Origin: Aurantiacibacter luteus | GTDB lineage: Bacteria; Pseudomonadota; Alphaproteobacteria; Sphingomonadales; Sphingomonadaceae | Direction: 5' to 3' | Assembly: GCF_001010945.1 (NCBI RefSeq) | Contig: NZ_LBHB01000001.1 | Location: 930,001-994,000 of the forward strand | Length of the DNA stretch: 64,000 nucleotides | Shown: positions 35,369 to 44,918 of the stretch, piece by piece | Layout: each line of letters begins with the position of its first letter | Position numbering within the stretch: the stretch's first letter is position 1 | The notes under the pieces: model-generated | Databases searched by the model: none | What the model saw: the letters and a program-made list of their open reading frames with translations, nothing else | Told to the model about the DNA's origin: nothing | Made by a program: the position numbers and the translations under genes

Positions 35369-36528
35369 CGAACCTGCTCTTTCACGAAAGCCGCGACGCT
35401 GGCAGCGATCTTCGTCGCCGCCGTGCCGTCGCCGTAGGGGAAAACCGCGCGGGCGCGGCTGGCGTAGTAGGCCTCGTCGTCCAGCAGGCGTGCGACCGCT
35501 TCGACGATGGCCTGCGTATCGGTGCCCACCAGGCTGGCGACCCCGGTGGCGACCGCCTCGGGGCGCTCGGTCACCTCGCGCATGACGAGCACTGGCTTGC
35601 CCAGCGCGGGCGCTTCCTCCTGGATGCCGCCGCTGTCGGTCAGGACAATATGCGCCGCCTGCATCAGCGCAACCATCTGCACGTAGTCGACCGGCGGGAT
35701 GAGATGCACGCTGGAGATGCCGCCCAGCCGCGCCTCGACCACGTCCTTGACCTGCGGGTTGAGGTGGACCGGATAGACGATCTGCGCATCCCCCCGTGCG
35801 GCGATGGCGGCGAGCGCGTCGCAGATGCGGGCAAACCCGTCACCGAAGCTCTCGCGCCGGTGGCCGGTGACGAGCACCAGCTTCTTGGCCGGGTCGAGCG
35901 CGACGGGCAGGCCCGCGAGTTCGTCGCCCTCGAGGCTGCGCGCGACGTGGAGCAGCGCGTCGATGCCGGTGTTGCCGGTCACCTCGATACGCCGCTGCGT
36001 GGGTCGTTCGTTCCGCAGGTTCTGCGCCGAGCCTTCGGTCGGGGCCCAGAGCAATTCCGCCACCGCGTCGATGCTGACGCGATTGTATTCCTCGGGCCAG
36101 GGACGGTGGATGTCGTGGCTCCGCAGTCCCGCCTCCACGTGGCCCACGGGCACACGGTTGTAAAAGGCGGAAAGCGCGGCGGCCATGGCGCTGGTGGTGT
36201 CGCCGTGGACGAGGATGATGCCGGGTGCGTGTTCGGCGATAAGGGCGTCCATCTCGCGCATGACGCGGGCGGTGATGTCGGACAGCGTCTGGCCCGGCGT
36301 CATCAGGTCGAGGTCGATGTCGGCGCGCTCGCCGAACACGGCGAAGACCTGGTCGAGCATCTGGCGGTGCTGGCCGGTGGTGACGACCTTCAGGTCGACC
36401 TCGGGCACGGCGCGCAGCGCGCGGACCACGGGCAGCATCTTGATCGCCTCCGGCCGCGTGCCGATGACGAGCAGGACGCGCGTCACCGCGGAGGCGCCGA
36501 GCATGGAGCGGGGAGCAAGTTCAACCAC
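35365..36528 (-). CDS. wecB: UDP-N-acetylglucosamine 2-epimerase (non-hydrolysing)
   Basis: This enzyme interconverts UDP-GlcNAc and UDP-ManNAc. The 387-residue frame contains VIGTRPEAIKMLPVVRAL, GQHRQMLDQVF, VHGDTTSAMAAAL, the HVEAGLRSHDIHRPWPEEYNR segment (quoted in part: VEAGLRSHD, PWPEEYNR) and DSGGIQEEAPALGKPVLVMR, all hallmarks of the family. The start is uncertain: canonical homologues begin just before RVLLVIGTRPE, which would correspond to a GTG at 36483 or an ATG at 36504. The ATG at 36528 adds 15 residues without clear homology. It is coupled to wecC. Confidence 0.93.
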   Translation of the reverse strand: MVELAPRSMLGASAVTRVLLVIGTRPEAIKMLPVVRALRAVPEVDLKVVTTGQHRQMLDQVFAVFGERADIDLDLMTPGQTLSDITARVMREMDALIAEHAPGIILVHGDTTSAMAAALSAFYNRVPVGHVEAGLRSHDIHRPWPEEYNRVSIDAVAELLWAPTEGSAQNLRNERPTQRRIEVTGNTGIDALLHVARSLEGDELAGLPVALDPAKKLVLVTGHRRESFGDGFARICDALAAIAARGDAQIVYPVHLNPQVKDVVEARLGGISSVHLIPPVDYVQMVALMQAAHIVLTDSGGIQEEAPALGKPVLVMREVTERPEAVATGVASLVGTDTQAIVEAVARLLDDEAYYASRARAVFPYGDGTAATKIAASVAAFVKEQVR

Positions 36529-36586
36529 GCGCCCGCCCTACGCGCGGCATGTAAAAATAATGCTACCGCGCCATTCACCCTATGCT

Positions 36587-37789
36587 TTACCGGGCGCGCG
36601 CGTCGACCGCGGCTTGCACCGCGCGGATGAAGGCGGCGCGCTGGCGCGGAGCCTCGCCGCCGGTCGCCTGCGGCCAGTTGGCATTGGTGGCGATGACGAG
36701 ATCGCGCGCCGGATCAATATACAGTCCCTGCCCGAAGATGCCGTTGGCCGCATAGGTGCCGCCGCCGTAGGTCCACCACTGGTAGCCGTAGCCGGCATCC
36801 TCGCCGAGCGAGACGATGGGCGAGGTCGCCTCGGCGAACCAGCCCTCGGGCACGACACGCTCGCCGCCCGCCATGCCGTCGCCGAGCACGAACAGTCCGA
36901 AGCGCGCCATGTCGCGGGTGGCCGCCTGCACGCAGCAGCCGGCGATCTCGTGCCCGGTCGGGCCGAGCAGCCAGGTCGCGTCCTGTTGCATCCCATAGGG
37001 GCGCCAGATCTTCTCGGAGAGATAGTCCGCCAGCGGCTTGCCCGTGGCGCTGGAGACCAGCACGCCGATCAGGTTCGCCTCCCCCGTGCTGTAACGCCAG
37101 CGGGTGCCCGGCTCGTTCTCACGCGGGAGGGTGCGCATGTAGCTGACCGTCGCGTCCATGCCGGGTTCGGGCACGTGGCTATTGAAACGCGAGACGTCCG
37201 ACTGCGGGTCGGAGTAGTTCTCGTTCCAGCGCACGCCCGAGGTCATGGTGAGCAGCTGGCGGATCGTCACGTCGTCGTAGGCCGAGCCCGCGAGGTCGGG
37301 AATGTAGCGCGAGACCGGATCGGACAGGCTCTCGATCGCGCCGTCCAGCACTGCCGCGCCGACCAGCGTGGAATTGAGGCTCTTGGCGACCGAGAAGCTC
37401 GTCCAGCGCCCCGTCGGCCCGAAGCCGAGGCCGTAGCGCTCCAGCACCACCTCGCCGTTCAGCACCACGACGATGGCCGCCGTGCCCTGCGCCTCCATGA
37501 AGGCTTCGAGATCGAAATCGCCCATGTCGAGCGGCGCGCCTGCGGGCAGCGGATGCACCGCCCCGCCCGCCGCGATCGTGCGCGATGCGGCCATCTGCGG
37601 CATCTGGTCGAGGTTCTGGAAGGCGACGGCGCGCACCTCGCGCGGCCAGAACAGGGGGTTGGGATCGGTCGGCAGCGCCATGGCCGACGAGGCCGGAGCC
37701 ACTGGCGCAGGCGTTGCCTCGACGGCGACTTGCTGCTGCGCGCAGCCCGCCAGCGCGAGTGCTATCGTCAGTCCGAGCAGCTTGTTCAT
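36587..37789 (-). CDS. Serine hydrolase lipoprotein, class C beta-lactamase fold
   Basis: This 400-residue envelope protein has a lipoprotein signal peptide with lipobox LALAGC (C16). The beta-lactamase/esterase fold shows the nucleophile motif SVAK (S133-x-x-K136), the YST tyrosine position (RWRYSTGEAN) and GYGYQWWTYGG near the C-terminus. It is probably an esterase, amidase or DD-peptidase-like enzyme rather than a true beta-lactamase; the substrate is unknown. Its ATG overlaps the stop of cfa (ATGA), so the two are in one operon. Confidence 0.87.
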   Translation of the reverse strand: MNKLLGLTIALALAGCAQQQVAVEATPAPVAPASSAMALPTDPNPLFWPREVRAVAFQNLDQMPQMAASRTIAAGGAVHPLPAGAPLDMGDFDLEAFMEAQGTAAIVVVLNGEVVLERYGLGFGPTGRWTSFSVAKSLNSTLVGAAVLDGAIESLSDPVSRYIPDLAGSAYDDVTIRQLLTMTSGVRWNENYSDPQSDVSRFNSHVPEPGMDATVSYMRTLPRENEPGTRWRYSTGEANLIGVLVSSATGKPLADYLSEKIWRPYGMQQDATWLLGPTGHEIAGCCVQAATRDMARFGLFVLGDGMAGGERVVPEGWFAEATSPIVSLGEDAGYGYQWWTYGGGTYAANGIFGQGLYIDPARDLVIATNANWPQATGGEAPRQRAAFIRAVQAAVDARAR

Positions 37790-39027
37790 GCGTCCTCCTT
37801 CACCAGCGTCACCTGTGCAACCGTCACCCCGCCGCCGCGAAAGCCGCCCTCGCAATACATGAGATAGAAGCGCCAGAGATCGCGGAAGCGGCGGTCGAAT
37901 TCGCGCGGCAGGCGGCCTTCGTCGCAGGCGGCATCGAAGCGGGCAAGCCATTCCTTCAGCGTCTCGGCATAGTCGAGACCGAAGTGCTCCTCCTCCCGCC
38001 ATGCCAGCCCGCGCGCCTCGGCCAGCGCGCGAAACTCGCTGGTGCGGATCAGCATGCCGCCGGGGAAGACATAGGCCTGGATGAAATCGGCGCTGCGGGC
38101 ATAGGCGTCGAACAGGTCGTCGCGCATGGCGATGAACTGGATCGCGGCGCGGCCGCCGGGGCGCAGGTTGCGCGCCACGCAGTCCATGAAGGCGGGCCAG
38201 TATTCGCGCCCCAGCGCCTCGACCATCTCGACGCTGACCAAGGCGTCGTACTGGCCGGCGGTGTCGCGATAGTCCTGCTTGAGGAAGCGCGGGCCGGGAT
38301 GATGTGCACGCGCCCAGGCGAGCTGTTCATCGGAGAGGCTGATGGCATCGACCTCGGCACCGCCTTGCGCGAAATGCCCCGCCAGCGCCCCCCAGCCGCA
38401 ACCGATCTCGAGCATCCGTTCGGGCGTGCCCAGTCGTTCGGCCAGCCGGTCCCACTTGCGGTGCTGCCCGGCGGCAAGGTCCGTGCCCGCGCGGTAGTCC
38501 AATGCCGAGGAATAGCTCATCGTCGGATCGAGCCAGGCGGCGTAGAAATCGTTGCCGAGATCGTAGTGCGCGTGGATGTTGCGCTCGGCCTGCGCCTTGG
38601 TGTTGCGGTTCAGGCGGTGCAGCCAGCGCGCCATCCAGCGCCACGGACCCTTGGCGCGCGCCGTGTCGCCCAGCGTGCCCGCATTGGCGACGAACAGCGC
38701 GAAAAAGGTGGCCGGGTCCGGGCTCGACCACTCGCCCGCCGCCCATGCCTGGTAGAGCCCGACCGAACCGCCCGTCGCCACGCGCAACAGGCCGCGCCAG
38801 TCGTGCAGCGTCACCTCGGCCTCGAAGCCCTTGGCCCGCCCACCCAGCGTGCGCCGTGAGCCGTCGGGCAAGGTGGCGCGCAGCGTGCCGGTGGCGAGCC
38901 CGGCGTCGATCCGGTCGACCAGCCGGCCCACGGCGGGCGCGAGCAGGCGCGCGGCAAACCCCGGCTCGGTCGCATAGCGCCGCCCGGCCTCAATCAGCGC
39001 CCATCCCCTCGCTTTGCCTGCCTCCAT
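37786..39027 (-). CDS. cfa: Cyclopropane-fatty-acyl-phospholipid synthase family methyltransferase
   Basis: This SAM-dependent enzyme methylenates double bonds of membrane phospholipid acyl chains. The 413-residue product (ATG at 39027) has the N-terminal lipid-binding domain and a catalytic domain with NIHAHYDLGNDFYAAWLD, MSYSSALDY and the SAM motif MLEIGCGWGALAGHFA. VSVEMVEALGREYW and FIQAYVFPGGML follow in family order. E. coli Cfa has 382 residues, so this is full length. A longer open frame to 39483 covers the photolyase gene in antisense register and is rejected. Confidence 0.88.
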   Translation of the reverse strand: MEAGKARGWALIEAGRRYATEPGFAARLLAPAVGRLVDRIDAGLATGTLRATLPDGSRRTLGGRAKGFEAEVTLHDWRGLLRVATGGSVGLYQAWAAGEWSSPDPATFFALFVANAGTLGDTARAKGPWRWMARWLHRLNRNTKAQAERNIHAHYDLGNDFYAAWLDPTMSYSSALDYRAGTDLAAGQHRKWDRLAERLGTPERMLEIGCGWGALAGHFAQGGAEVDAISLSDEQLAWARAHHPGPRFLKQDYRDTAGQYDALVSVEMVEALGREYWPAFMDCVARNLRPGGRAAIQFIAMRDDLFDAYARSADFIQAYVFPGGMLIRTSEFRALAEARGLAWREEEHFGLDYAETLKEWLARFDAACDEGRLPREFDRRFRDLWRFYLMYCEGGFRGGGVTVAQVTLVKEDA

Positions 39028-39098
39028 GCCCCGTTCTATGACGGGGGCGGGCCGTCCGTTCAATGGGCCAGCGCCGCGAGAAGCGAGGCAATCCCCCG

Positions 39099-40487
39099 TC
39101 AGCGCTTGCTGGCGCGGTAGGTCTCCAGCGCCCGCTCGCGCGCTTCCTTGTGGCCGATGATCTTGGCCGGATAGTCGTCGGGGCGGCACTTGTCGGACGG
39201 GTCGTGGATCTCGGCATCGGACAGGTCCGCCAGCTCGGGCACCCATTCGCGGATGTAGTCCGCCGCGTCGAATTTCTCGCTCTGCGACAGGGGCGCCATG
39301 ATCCGCACGAACATGTTGCTGTCCACGCCCGTGCCGCTGATCCACTGCCAGTTGACGCCGTTGTTGCCGTAGTCGGCATCGACGAGGCAGTCCCAGTACC
39401 ATTGCTCGCCGTGGCGCCAGTCGATGAGCAGGTGCTTCACGAGAAAGCTGGCCGCGATCATGCGGACGCGGTTGTGCATCCATCCCGTCGCCCAGAGCTG
39501 GCGCATCCCGGCATCGACGATGGGGTACCCGGTAAGCCCGCGCTGCCAGGCCTCCAGTTCCTCCGCGATCAGGTGGCCGCGGTTGGGATTGCGCCAGAAG
39601 CTGTCGTCATAGCCGTCGCGGTAGGGCTCCTCGGCATATTTCGGGAACTGCTGGATGACGTTCTGCGCATAGTCGCGCCAGATCAGTTCGTTGCGAAAGG
39701 TGTTGGCGCCGTCGGTGGTGTACCGGCTCATCGCGTCCCACAGCATGCGCGGGCTGACCTCGCCGTGATGGAGGTGCGGGGACATGCGGCTGGTGCCGTC
39801 CTCGGCGGGCAGGTTGCGATCGACGCCGTAATCCTTGACCCCGTCCAGGAACCGCTCGAACCGCGCCATCGCGGCGGACGTGCCGAATGTGCCGTCCCAG
39901 ACGTCCACCATGCCGCCCGCCCAGTCGGGCTTCGTGGGGAGGAGGCCCCAGTCGGCAAGGTCGTCGCTTTCGGGCCAAGTGTCTGGGTTGGTCAGCGAAG
40001 GCTCGGGCAGCGGATCGAAGCCGTCGATGGCCTCGCGCATGGCGTCGCGGAAGGGCGAGTAGATCTTGTAGGGGCTGCCCGATCCGGTGGTGACGGTGCC
40101 GGGCGGCAGCAGGTAGTTGCCGTCGTGAAGGCACAGCCTGATCCGCTCGGCCAGCTCTTCCTCCGCCTCGCGCCACCACGGCTCGTAGTGGCGGGTCGCG
40201 TGAACGGCCTCTGCGCCCGTTTCCTCGACAAGTGCCCCCAGCACGTCCGACGCGCGGCCGCGGCGCAGCACCAGCTTCGAGCGATGCCGGCCGAGATCGT
40301 CCGCCAGCGCGGCAAGCGAGTGGTGCAGCCACCAGCGGCTTGCCCCACCCATCCTGCGGTCTTCGGGAGTCTCGTCGTCGAGGACATAAACGGGGATGAC
40401 GGGCCCGGCCTCGGCGGCGGCGGTGAAGGCGTGGTGGTCGCAAAGGCGCAGGTCGCGCCGGAGCCAGACGATTTGCGGGGAGCTCAT
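39099..40487 (-). CDS. phrB: Deoxyribodipyrimidine photo-lyase (class I, cryptochrome/photolyase family)
   Basis: This light-driven FAD enzyme splits cyclobutane pyrimidine dimers. The 462-residue product starts MSSPQIVWLRRDLRLCDHHA, the photolyase N-terminal alpha/beta domain. The FAD-binding helical domain contains SPHLHHGEVSPRMLWDAM, LIWRDYAQNVI, GYPIVDAGMRQLWATGWMHN and NRVRMIAASFLVKHLLIDW. The NGVNWQWISGTGVDS and QSEKFDAADYI segments complete the DNA/FAD pocket. An ATG 12 codons upstream gives no homology. It fits a light-exposed surface-water bacterium. Confidence 0.93.
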   Translation of the reverse strand: MSSPQIVWLRRDLRLCDHHAFTAAAEAGPVIPVYVLDDETPEDRRMGGASRWWLHHSLAALADDLGRHRSKLVLRRGRASDVLGALVEETGAEAVHATRHYEPWWREAEEELAERIRLCLHDGNYLLPPGTVTTGSGSPYKIYSPFRDAMREAIDGFDPLPEPSLTNPDTWPESDDLADWGLLPTKPDWAGGMVDVWDGTFGTSAAMARFERFLDGVKDYGVDRNLPAEDGTSRMSPHLHHGEVSPRMLWDAMSRYTTDGANTFRNELIWRDYAQNVIQQFPKYAEEPYRDGYDDSFWRNPNRGHLIAEELEAWQRGLTGYPIVDAGMRQLWATGWMHNRVRMIAASFLVKHLLIDWRHGEQWYWDCLVDADYGNNGVNWQWISGTGVDSNMFVRIMAPLSQSEKFDAADYIREWVPELADLSDAEIHDPSDKCRPDDYPAKIIGHKEARERALETYRASKR

Positions 40488-40528
40488 GCCGGGGGAACGG
40501 GAAAGCGCCCCGCGCGGTTCCAAGGGGC

Positions 40529-41317
40529 ATGACCAGCGATGCGATCGAGGGCCAAGCGCCCCTCCCCGCCGAAAGCGTGCGCCTGCCGGAACGCGGCTTT
40601 ACCATCGACCGGCGCAAGGCGCTGATCGCCGCGGCGGTGTTCTGGGCGGGCTTTGCCGCCGTGGTCTATGCCGTGACCCACGGCCTCACCGGCGGCTTCG
40701 ATACCTGGGGACTGCTCTCCTATCGCACGGGCGCGGACCTGCACCCGCGCGGGCCTGAGCTGGTGTTCGAAAGCGTGCGCGACGTGACCGCGCTCGGCGG
40801 CGTGTTCCTGCGCAACCTGTTCGCGCTCGCCGCCGTCGTGGCGCTGGTCTTCCTCAAGCTGCGGCGCGAGGCGGTGCTGTTCGCGTTCACCGTCATCGGC
40901 GGCTGGCTCGCCAACACCGGCGCCAAGCTGCTGGTCGGCCGCGACCGCCCGCAGATCGTGCCGCACCTGACCGAGGCGGGCGGCGAGAGCTTTCCCAGCG
41001 GGCACAGCTTCTCCGCCGCCGTCGTCTACATCGGCATGGCGCTGGCCTTTGCCGCGCTCAGCCGCCGCCATTCGGTGCGCTACACGCTGGTGGTGGGCGC
41101 GATGGTGCTGTCGGCCATGGTCGCGTGGAGCCGCGTGATGCTGGGCGTTCACTTTCCGAGCGACGTACTCGCCGGGTGGCTTGGCGGAGCGGGTTGGGCT
41201 TTCCTCGCGGCGGCGCTGCTCTATCACCCGGCCCGGGCGGCGGCGGACAGCCATGCGGCCGAGCGGCTCGACCCGACTAGCGACCTGCACAAAAGCGCGA
41301 GGGAACCGGCACGCTGA
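40529..41317 (+). CDS. PAP2-family membrane phosphatase
   Basis: The 262-residue inner-membrane protein has five or six hydrophobic segments. All three PAP2 signature blocks are present: KLLVGRDRP (K-x6-R-P), PSGH in ESFPSGHSFSAAV, and SRVMLGVHFPSDVLAG (S-R-x5-H-x3-D). Family members dephosphorylate undecaprenyl pyrophosphate, phosphatidylglycerophosphate or related lipids in the periplasm. With so many glycan genes around, recycling of undecaprenyl carrier is plausible but unproven. Its 3' end overlaps the convergent gene by 41 nt. Confidence 0.9.
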   Translation: MTSDAIEGQAPLPAESVRLPERGFTIDRRKALIAAAVFWAGFAAVVYAVTHGLTGGFDTWGLLSYRTGADLHPRGPELVFESVRDVTALGGVFLRNLFALAAVVALVFLKLRREAVLFAFTVIGGWLANTGAKLLVGRDRPQIVPHLTEAGGESFPSGHSFSAAVVYIGMALAFAALSRRHSVRYTLVVGAMVLSAMVAWSRVMLGVHFPSDVLAGWLGGAGWAFLAAALLYHPARAAADSHAAERLDPTSDLHKSAREPAR

Positions 41318-42179
41318 ACTGCCCGCGCTCGACGCCGTAATAGCGCGCGTCGCCGAGCATGAAGGAGCCGTCCGGCAACCGGTCGAGCACCGGGGCTCGG
41401 CTCCAGAACAGGAAGGCGTCGACCTGGCGGTCGGCGGCGCGGGCGGCGGCGAGGTCGCAGGTTGTGAGCGGAAGAGTGTCCTGCATACGTGTTTCGACGG
41501 CAAATTGCTGCGCATTCCAGAATATGAGGTCGCGGCCCCAGACTGGCCGGGGACTGCTGATTGTCTTGGTGGGCGTTATCGGTGCGTAGGAATAAAAGTT
41601 CTCGTCGTGCCAAGCACCGAACGCTTGGAATCCGATGTAGGCCAGCACCGCCGAGAGCGTAACCCGCGCCGTCCGCCGCCAGTCCCCGCCCCGCTTCTCC
41701 CGCCGCAGTGACAGCCACAGCCCGATGCCCATGCCCAGCCACAGCCACACGTCGATGATGAACAGCACGTCGCCGTAGAACCAGCGGCTGGAGAACGGCT
41801 CGAGCAGGCGGATGCCGTAGACGTTCATCCAGTCGAGCGCGGGGTGCGTCAGGCAACCGATCAGCGCCAGCAGGTAGAGCCAGTCGAAGCGGACCGGCAA
41901 CCGCGCCTCGGGTCTCGTCCCGCGAGCGGTCTGCCAGCGGTCCCAACCCCACAGCAACCCCGCCAGCACCAGCGGCAGCAGAACCAGCGCGGGCGGGCCG
42001 TGGGTGATGCCACGGCGAAAGGCGAGCGGCTCCGTCCCGTGCAGCCAGAAGAAGCAGGCGGCGTCGACATCCGGCAGGTTGGCCCCGATGATGAGCGCCG
42101 GTATGGCCAGCCCCGTGCGCCGCTTCAGCCCCGCCTGCCCGATCAGCGCACCGACCAGCGAATGGGTAAGATTGTCCAA
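41277..42179 (-). CDS. YdjM-like membrane-bound metal-dependent hydrolase
   Basis: The 300-residue protein begins MDNLTHSLVGALIGQAGLKR, the DNLTHSL motif of the YdjM-type (LexA-regulated, predicted metal-dependent hydrolase) family. ANLPDVDAA, RGITHGPPALVLLPLVLAG and CLTHPALDWMNVYGIRLLEP carry the predicted metal-binding H/D residues. There are about four membrane segments, and the ~130-residue C-terminal part is periplasmic or cytosolic with no clear family. The reaction is unknown. No SOS-box-like sequence was noticed before its start, and its start is only 68 nt from the divergent GT4. Confidence 0.85.
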   Translation of the reverse strand: MDNLTHSLVGALIGQAGLKRRTGLAIPALIIGANLPDVDAACFFWLHGTEPLAFRRGITHGPPALVLLPLVLAGLLWGWDRWQTARGTRPEARLPVRFDWLYLLALIGCLTHPALDWMNVYGIRLLEPFSSRWFYGDVLFIIDVWLWLGMGIGLWLSLRREKRGGDWRRTARVTLSAVLAYIGFQAFGAWHDENFYSYAPITPTKTISSPRPVWGRDLIFWNAQQFAVETRMQDTLPLTTCDLAAARAADRQVDAFLFWSRAPVLDRLPDGSFMLGDARYYGVERGQFSVPVPSRFCAGR

Positions 42180-42247
42180 GCCTGTTGCCCTTTTGCCCTG
42201 TGCACGAACGCTAGACGGACCCCGGCAACATTCCTAGAGGCCGCCCG

Positions 42248-43486
42248 ATGTCCCGCGAGCCCAGCCTCATCTTCGTCAACCGCTACGCCTGGCCCGATCG
42301 CAGCGCGACCTCGCAGATCCTCACCGACGTCGCAGTGCACCTCGCCGAGGCCGGGTTCGCGGTGAAGATCGTCGCCAGCCGCCTCGCCTACGAGGGCGAC
42401 GAGGGCCCCTTCCCGGCGCGCGAGAGCCATCGCGGCGTCGAACTTCACCGCGTCGCGACCCCGGCTTTCGGACGCGGCACCGTGGTCGGGCGCATCGCCG
42501 ACTATCTCGGCTTCTACGTCACCTCGTTCTTCAAGGTGCTGGCCTTGGCCAAGCGCGGGGACGTGGTGGTGGCCAAGACCGATCCGCCGGTCCTCTCCTG
42601 GCCCATCGGCATCGCCGCCGGGCTCAAGGGTGCACGCCGGGCGAACTGGTTGCAGGATCTCTACCCCGAGGTCGCCGTCGCCTTCGGCATGGTGCGCGAG
42701 CAAGGCCTCGTCACGCGAATTGTGCGCGCGCTTCGCAATCGCTCGCTCGCCGCCGCGGATTGCAACGTGGCCATCGGCAACCGCATGGCCGACCTGCTGC
42801 GGCGCGAGGGCATTCCCGACGAGACCATCGCCGTCATCCCCAACATGACCGACGATGCCGCCATCGTCCCCGTGCCCGCCGCCGACAATCCGCTGCGCCG
42901 CGAATGGGGTTACGGAGACGACCAGCTCGTCGTCGGCTATTCGGGCAATCTCGGCCGCGCGCACGAGATCGACACCGTTCTCGCCGCCGCCGAGGCCTTG
43001 CAGCGCGAGGGGCGCGAGGACGTCCGCTTCCTGTTCGTGGGCGGCGGCTTCCTGCGCGAGAGGCTGGAGCGGGAGATCGCCGCGCGCGGCCTCGCCAACA
43101 TCGACCTCCAGCCCTACCAGCCACGCGAGCGCCTGCACCTTTCACTGACCGTGCCCGATGTCCACTGGGTCGCGCTGCAACCCGCGCTCGAGGGCCTGAT
43201 CGTGCCGAGCAAGTTCTACGGCGCGGCGGCGAGCGGGCGGCCGGTGCTCTTCGTCGGCAGCGAGGCGGGCGAACTGGGCGACGTGATCCCGGCGAGCGAC
43301 GGCGGCGCCATCGTCGCGCCCGGCGACAGCGCGCGCATGGCCGCGATCCTGCGCCAACTGGCGGACGACCCCGCCCGCCGCGCCGAGCAGGGCCGCAACG
43401 CCCGCGCGCTGGTGGACCGCCACTTCACCCGCGCGCGCGTGCTCGGCGACTGGGAATTGCTCGCGCGAAGGCTGCTGCGCGCCTAG
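42248..43486 (+). CDS. Glycosyltransferase family 4 (WcaI-like)
   Basis: This GT-B enzyme of 412 residues starts MSREPSLIFVNRYAWPDRSA. The AWPD...TSQILTDVA pattern and NWLQDLYPEVAVAFGM (a LQDLYP motif) are typical of colanic-acid-type fucosyltransferase-like GT4 proteins. The donor site is VVGYSGNLGRAHEIDTVLAA and ALQPALEGLIVPSKFYGAAA. The unusual E-x-L-I-V-P-S-K motif is normal for this subgroup. Its last 4 nt overlap the convergent sugar transferase. GC is as high as in the neighbourhood, so it is probably native. Confidence 0.88.
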   Translation: MSREPSLIFVNRYAWPDRSATSQILTDVAVHLAEAGFAVKIVASRLAYEGDEGPFPARESHRGVELHRVATPAFGRGTVVGRIADYLGFYVTSFFKVLALAKRGDVVVAKTDPPVLSWPIGIAAGLKGARRANWLQDLYPEVAVAFGMVREQGLVTRIVRALRNRSLAAADCNVAIGNRMADLLRREGIPDETIAVIPNMTDDAAIVPVPAADNPLRREWGYGDDQLVVGYSGNLGRAHEIDTVLAAAEALQREGREDVRFLFVGGGFLRERLEREIAARGLANIDLQPYQPRERLHLSLTVPDVHWVALQPALEGLIVPSKFYGAAASGRPVLFVGSEAGELGDVIPASDGGAIVAPGDSARMAAILRQLADDPARRAEQGRNARALVDRHFTRARVLGDWELLARRLLRA

Positions 43487-44835
43487 CGCGCGCCGTGGCC
43501 CGTCAGCACTACCAGCGCGGTGCGCGCGAGGATCAGGAAGTCCAGCCAGTACGAGAAGTTCTTGATGTAGAAGAAATCGTACTGCAGCTTGTCGTCGATC
43601 TCCGACAGCTCGGTAACGTGGCCCTGGTTCACCTGCGCCCAGCCGGTGATGCCGGGGCGCACGATGTGGCGGTAATCGTAGAAAGCGATTTCCTGCTGGT
43701 ACCAGCGCGACAGTTCCACCGCCTCGGGCCGCGGGCCGATCCAGCTCATGTGGCCGGCGAGGATGTTCCACATCTGCGGCAATTCGTCGATGCGGGTCTT
43801 GCGCAGGAAGGCGCCGAGCCGCGTGATGCGCGGGTCCTTGTCGCCGGTCATCGCAAGGCGGCGGCGGGTTTCCTCGTCCAATTCTTCGGTGGCGACCCGC
43901 ATGGTGCGAAACTTAAGCACGCGAAACGGCTGCGAACGGTAGCCCATGCGAAACTGGCGGAAAAAGACGGGACCCGGCGAATCGAGTTTGATGAGAACGG
44001 CCACCAACGCCAGCGGTAGTAGGAGGAACGGCGCGACAAGCAGGATCAAGCCCGCGTCGGCTATGCGCTTGATCCGCATGAAACTCATGTTCGGAAGCAG
44101 CGAACCGAAGCTGTTTTCCGACAGGTGCTCGACCTGCACCTTGCCCGTCGCCGCTTCGTACACCTGCTTGAAGTGAAAGACCGGCACGCCTTGCAGCGCC
44201 GCATTAGCCAGCATTCGCTCCCATGAGTCATCGTGATCTGCATGCAGATCCGCCACAATGATGGCACCCCGGTGGTTCGGTAGCATGGGCTCGGTCAGGC
44301 GCCGGGTGTGCAGCCCGACGTTGGCGAGCCGGTTTATCCGACCGCCCGGCACCGTGTAGAACACGTTCTGGTCGGACCGCGTCGCCAGCGTCATGAAGGC
44401 CAGGTAGATCGATAGCGAAGTAACAAAACCAACGCCGAAGACCGGGATCGAATACCCCAGCCGCAATACGAGAATGCCGATGGCAACGATACCGTAGGAG
44501 GCGATGAAACTCGGAATGATCGAGCCGAGCTGCTTGACGCCCGGATAGACATTCACACGGCGCGCCGAAACGATGCCCAGCAGAGTGGCGAGCATTGAGC
44601 CTAAGACGCTGGTCCGGACGGGGGCAAATTCGAAAAGCGCCGTTTCTACGCCGAACCACAGGATGGCCGGCACCATTGCGCCGAACACGGTGCTGGCCAG
44701 CACCTGTAGAGTGAAGGAGTGATAGAGACTCCTCCGATCCTGGATCAGCTCGTTCTGGCCCGCCATCAGCATTGCGGGACTATCCCCAAAATTGTCTTTA
44801 TCGAACGCTTGTGAGGCCACGCTTGCAATCATCAT
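43483..44835 (-). CDS. Undecaprenyl-phosphate sugar phosphotransferase (initiating)
   Basis: This inner-membrane protein adds the first sugar-1-phosphate to undecaprenyl phosphate and so starts repeat-unit assembly. The 450-residue product has about four N-terminal hydrophobic segments, a soluble middle domain (RGAIIVADLHADHDD), a membrane-embedded helix near IKRIADAGLILLVAPFLLLP and the catalytic bacterial sugar transferase domain. Signature segments are KLDSPGPVFFRQFRMGY, FRVLKFRTM, TRLGAFLRKTRIDELPQMWN and GPRPEAVELSRWY. ITGWAQVNQGHVTE is near the end. The donor (Glc-, Gal-, or GlcNAc-1-P type) cannot be assigned. Confidence 0.92.
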   Translation of the reverse strand: MMIASVASQAFDKDNFGDSPAMLMAGQNELIQDRRSLYHSFTLQVLASTVFGAMVPAILWFGVETALFEFAPVRTSVLGSMLATLLGIVSARRVNVYPGVKQLGSIIPSFIASYGIVAIGILVLRLGYSIPVFGVGFVTSLSIYLAFMTLATRSDQNVFYTVPGGRINRLANVGLHTRRLTEPMLPNHRGAIIVADLHADHDDSWERMLANAALQGVPVFHFKQVYEAATGKVQVEHLSENSFGSLLPNMSFMRIKRIADAGLILLVAPFLLLPLALVAVLIKLDSPGPVFFRQFRMGYRSQPFRVLKFRTMRVATEELDEETRRRLAMTGDKDPRITRLGAFLRKTRIDELPQMWNILAGHMSWIGPRPEAVELSRWYQQEIAFYDYRHIVRPGITGWAQVNQGHVTELSEIDDKLQYDFFYIKNFSYWLDFLILARTALVVLTGHGAR

Positions 44836-44918
44836 ATGCGCGCAGAGGCGGGGCGGCTCTACGCGTCATGTCCGCCTATCGCAAGTGCAGTAAGCTCTTG
44901 GAATAATTCGCGGCGGCC

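Noticed and set aside
36587-37789. Class C beta-lactamase linked to the BlaI/BlaR1 pair
   Set aside because: The protein is a lipoprotein hydrolase with S-x-x-K and YST but otherwise esterase-like, lies 19 kb away, and has no BlaI-type operator noticed upstream.
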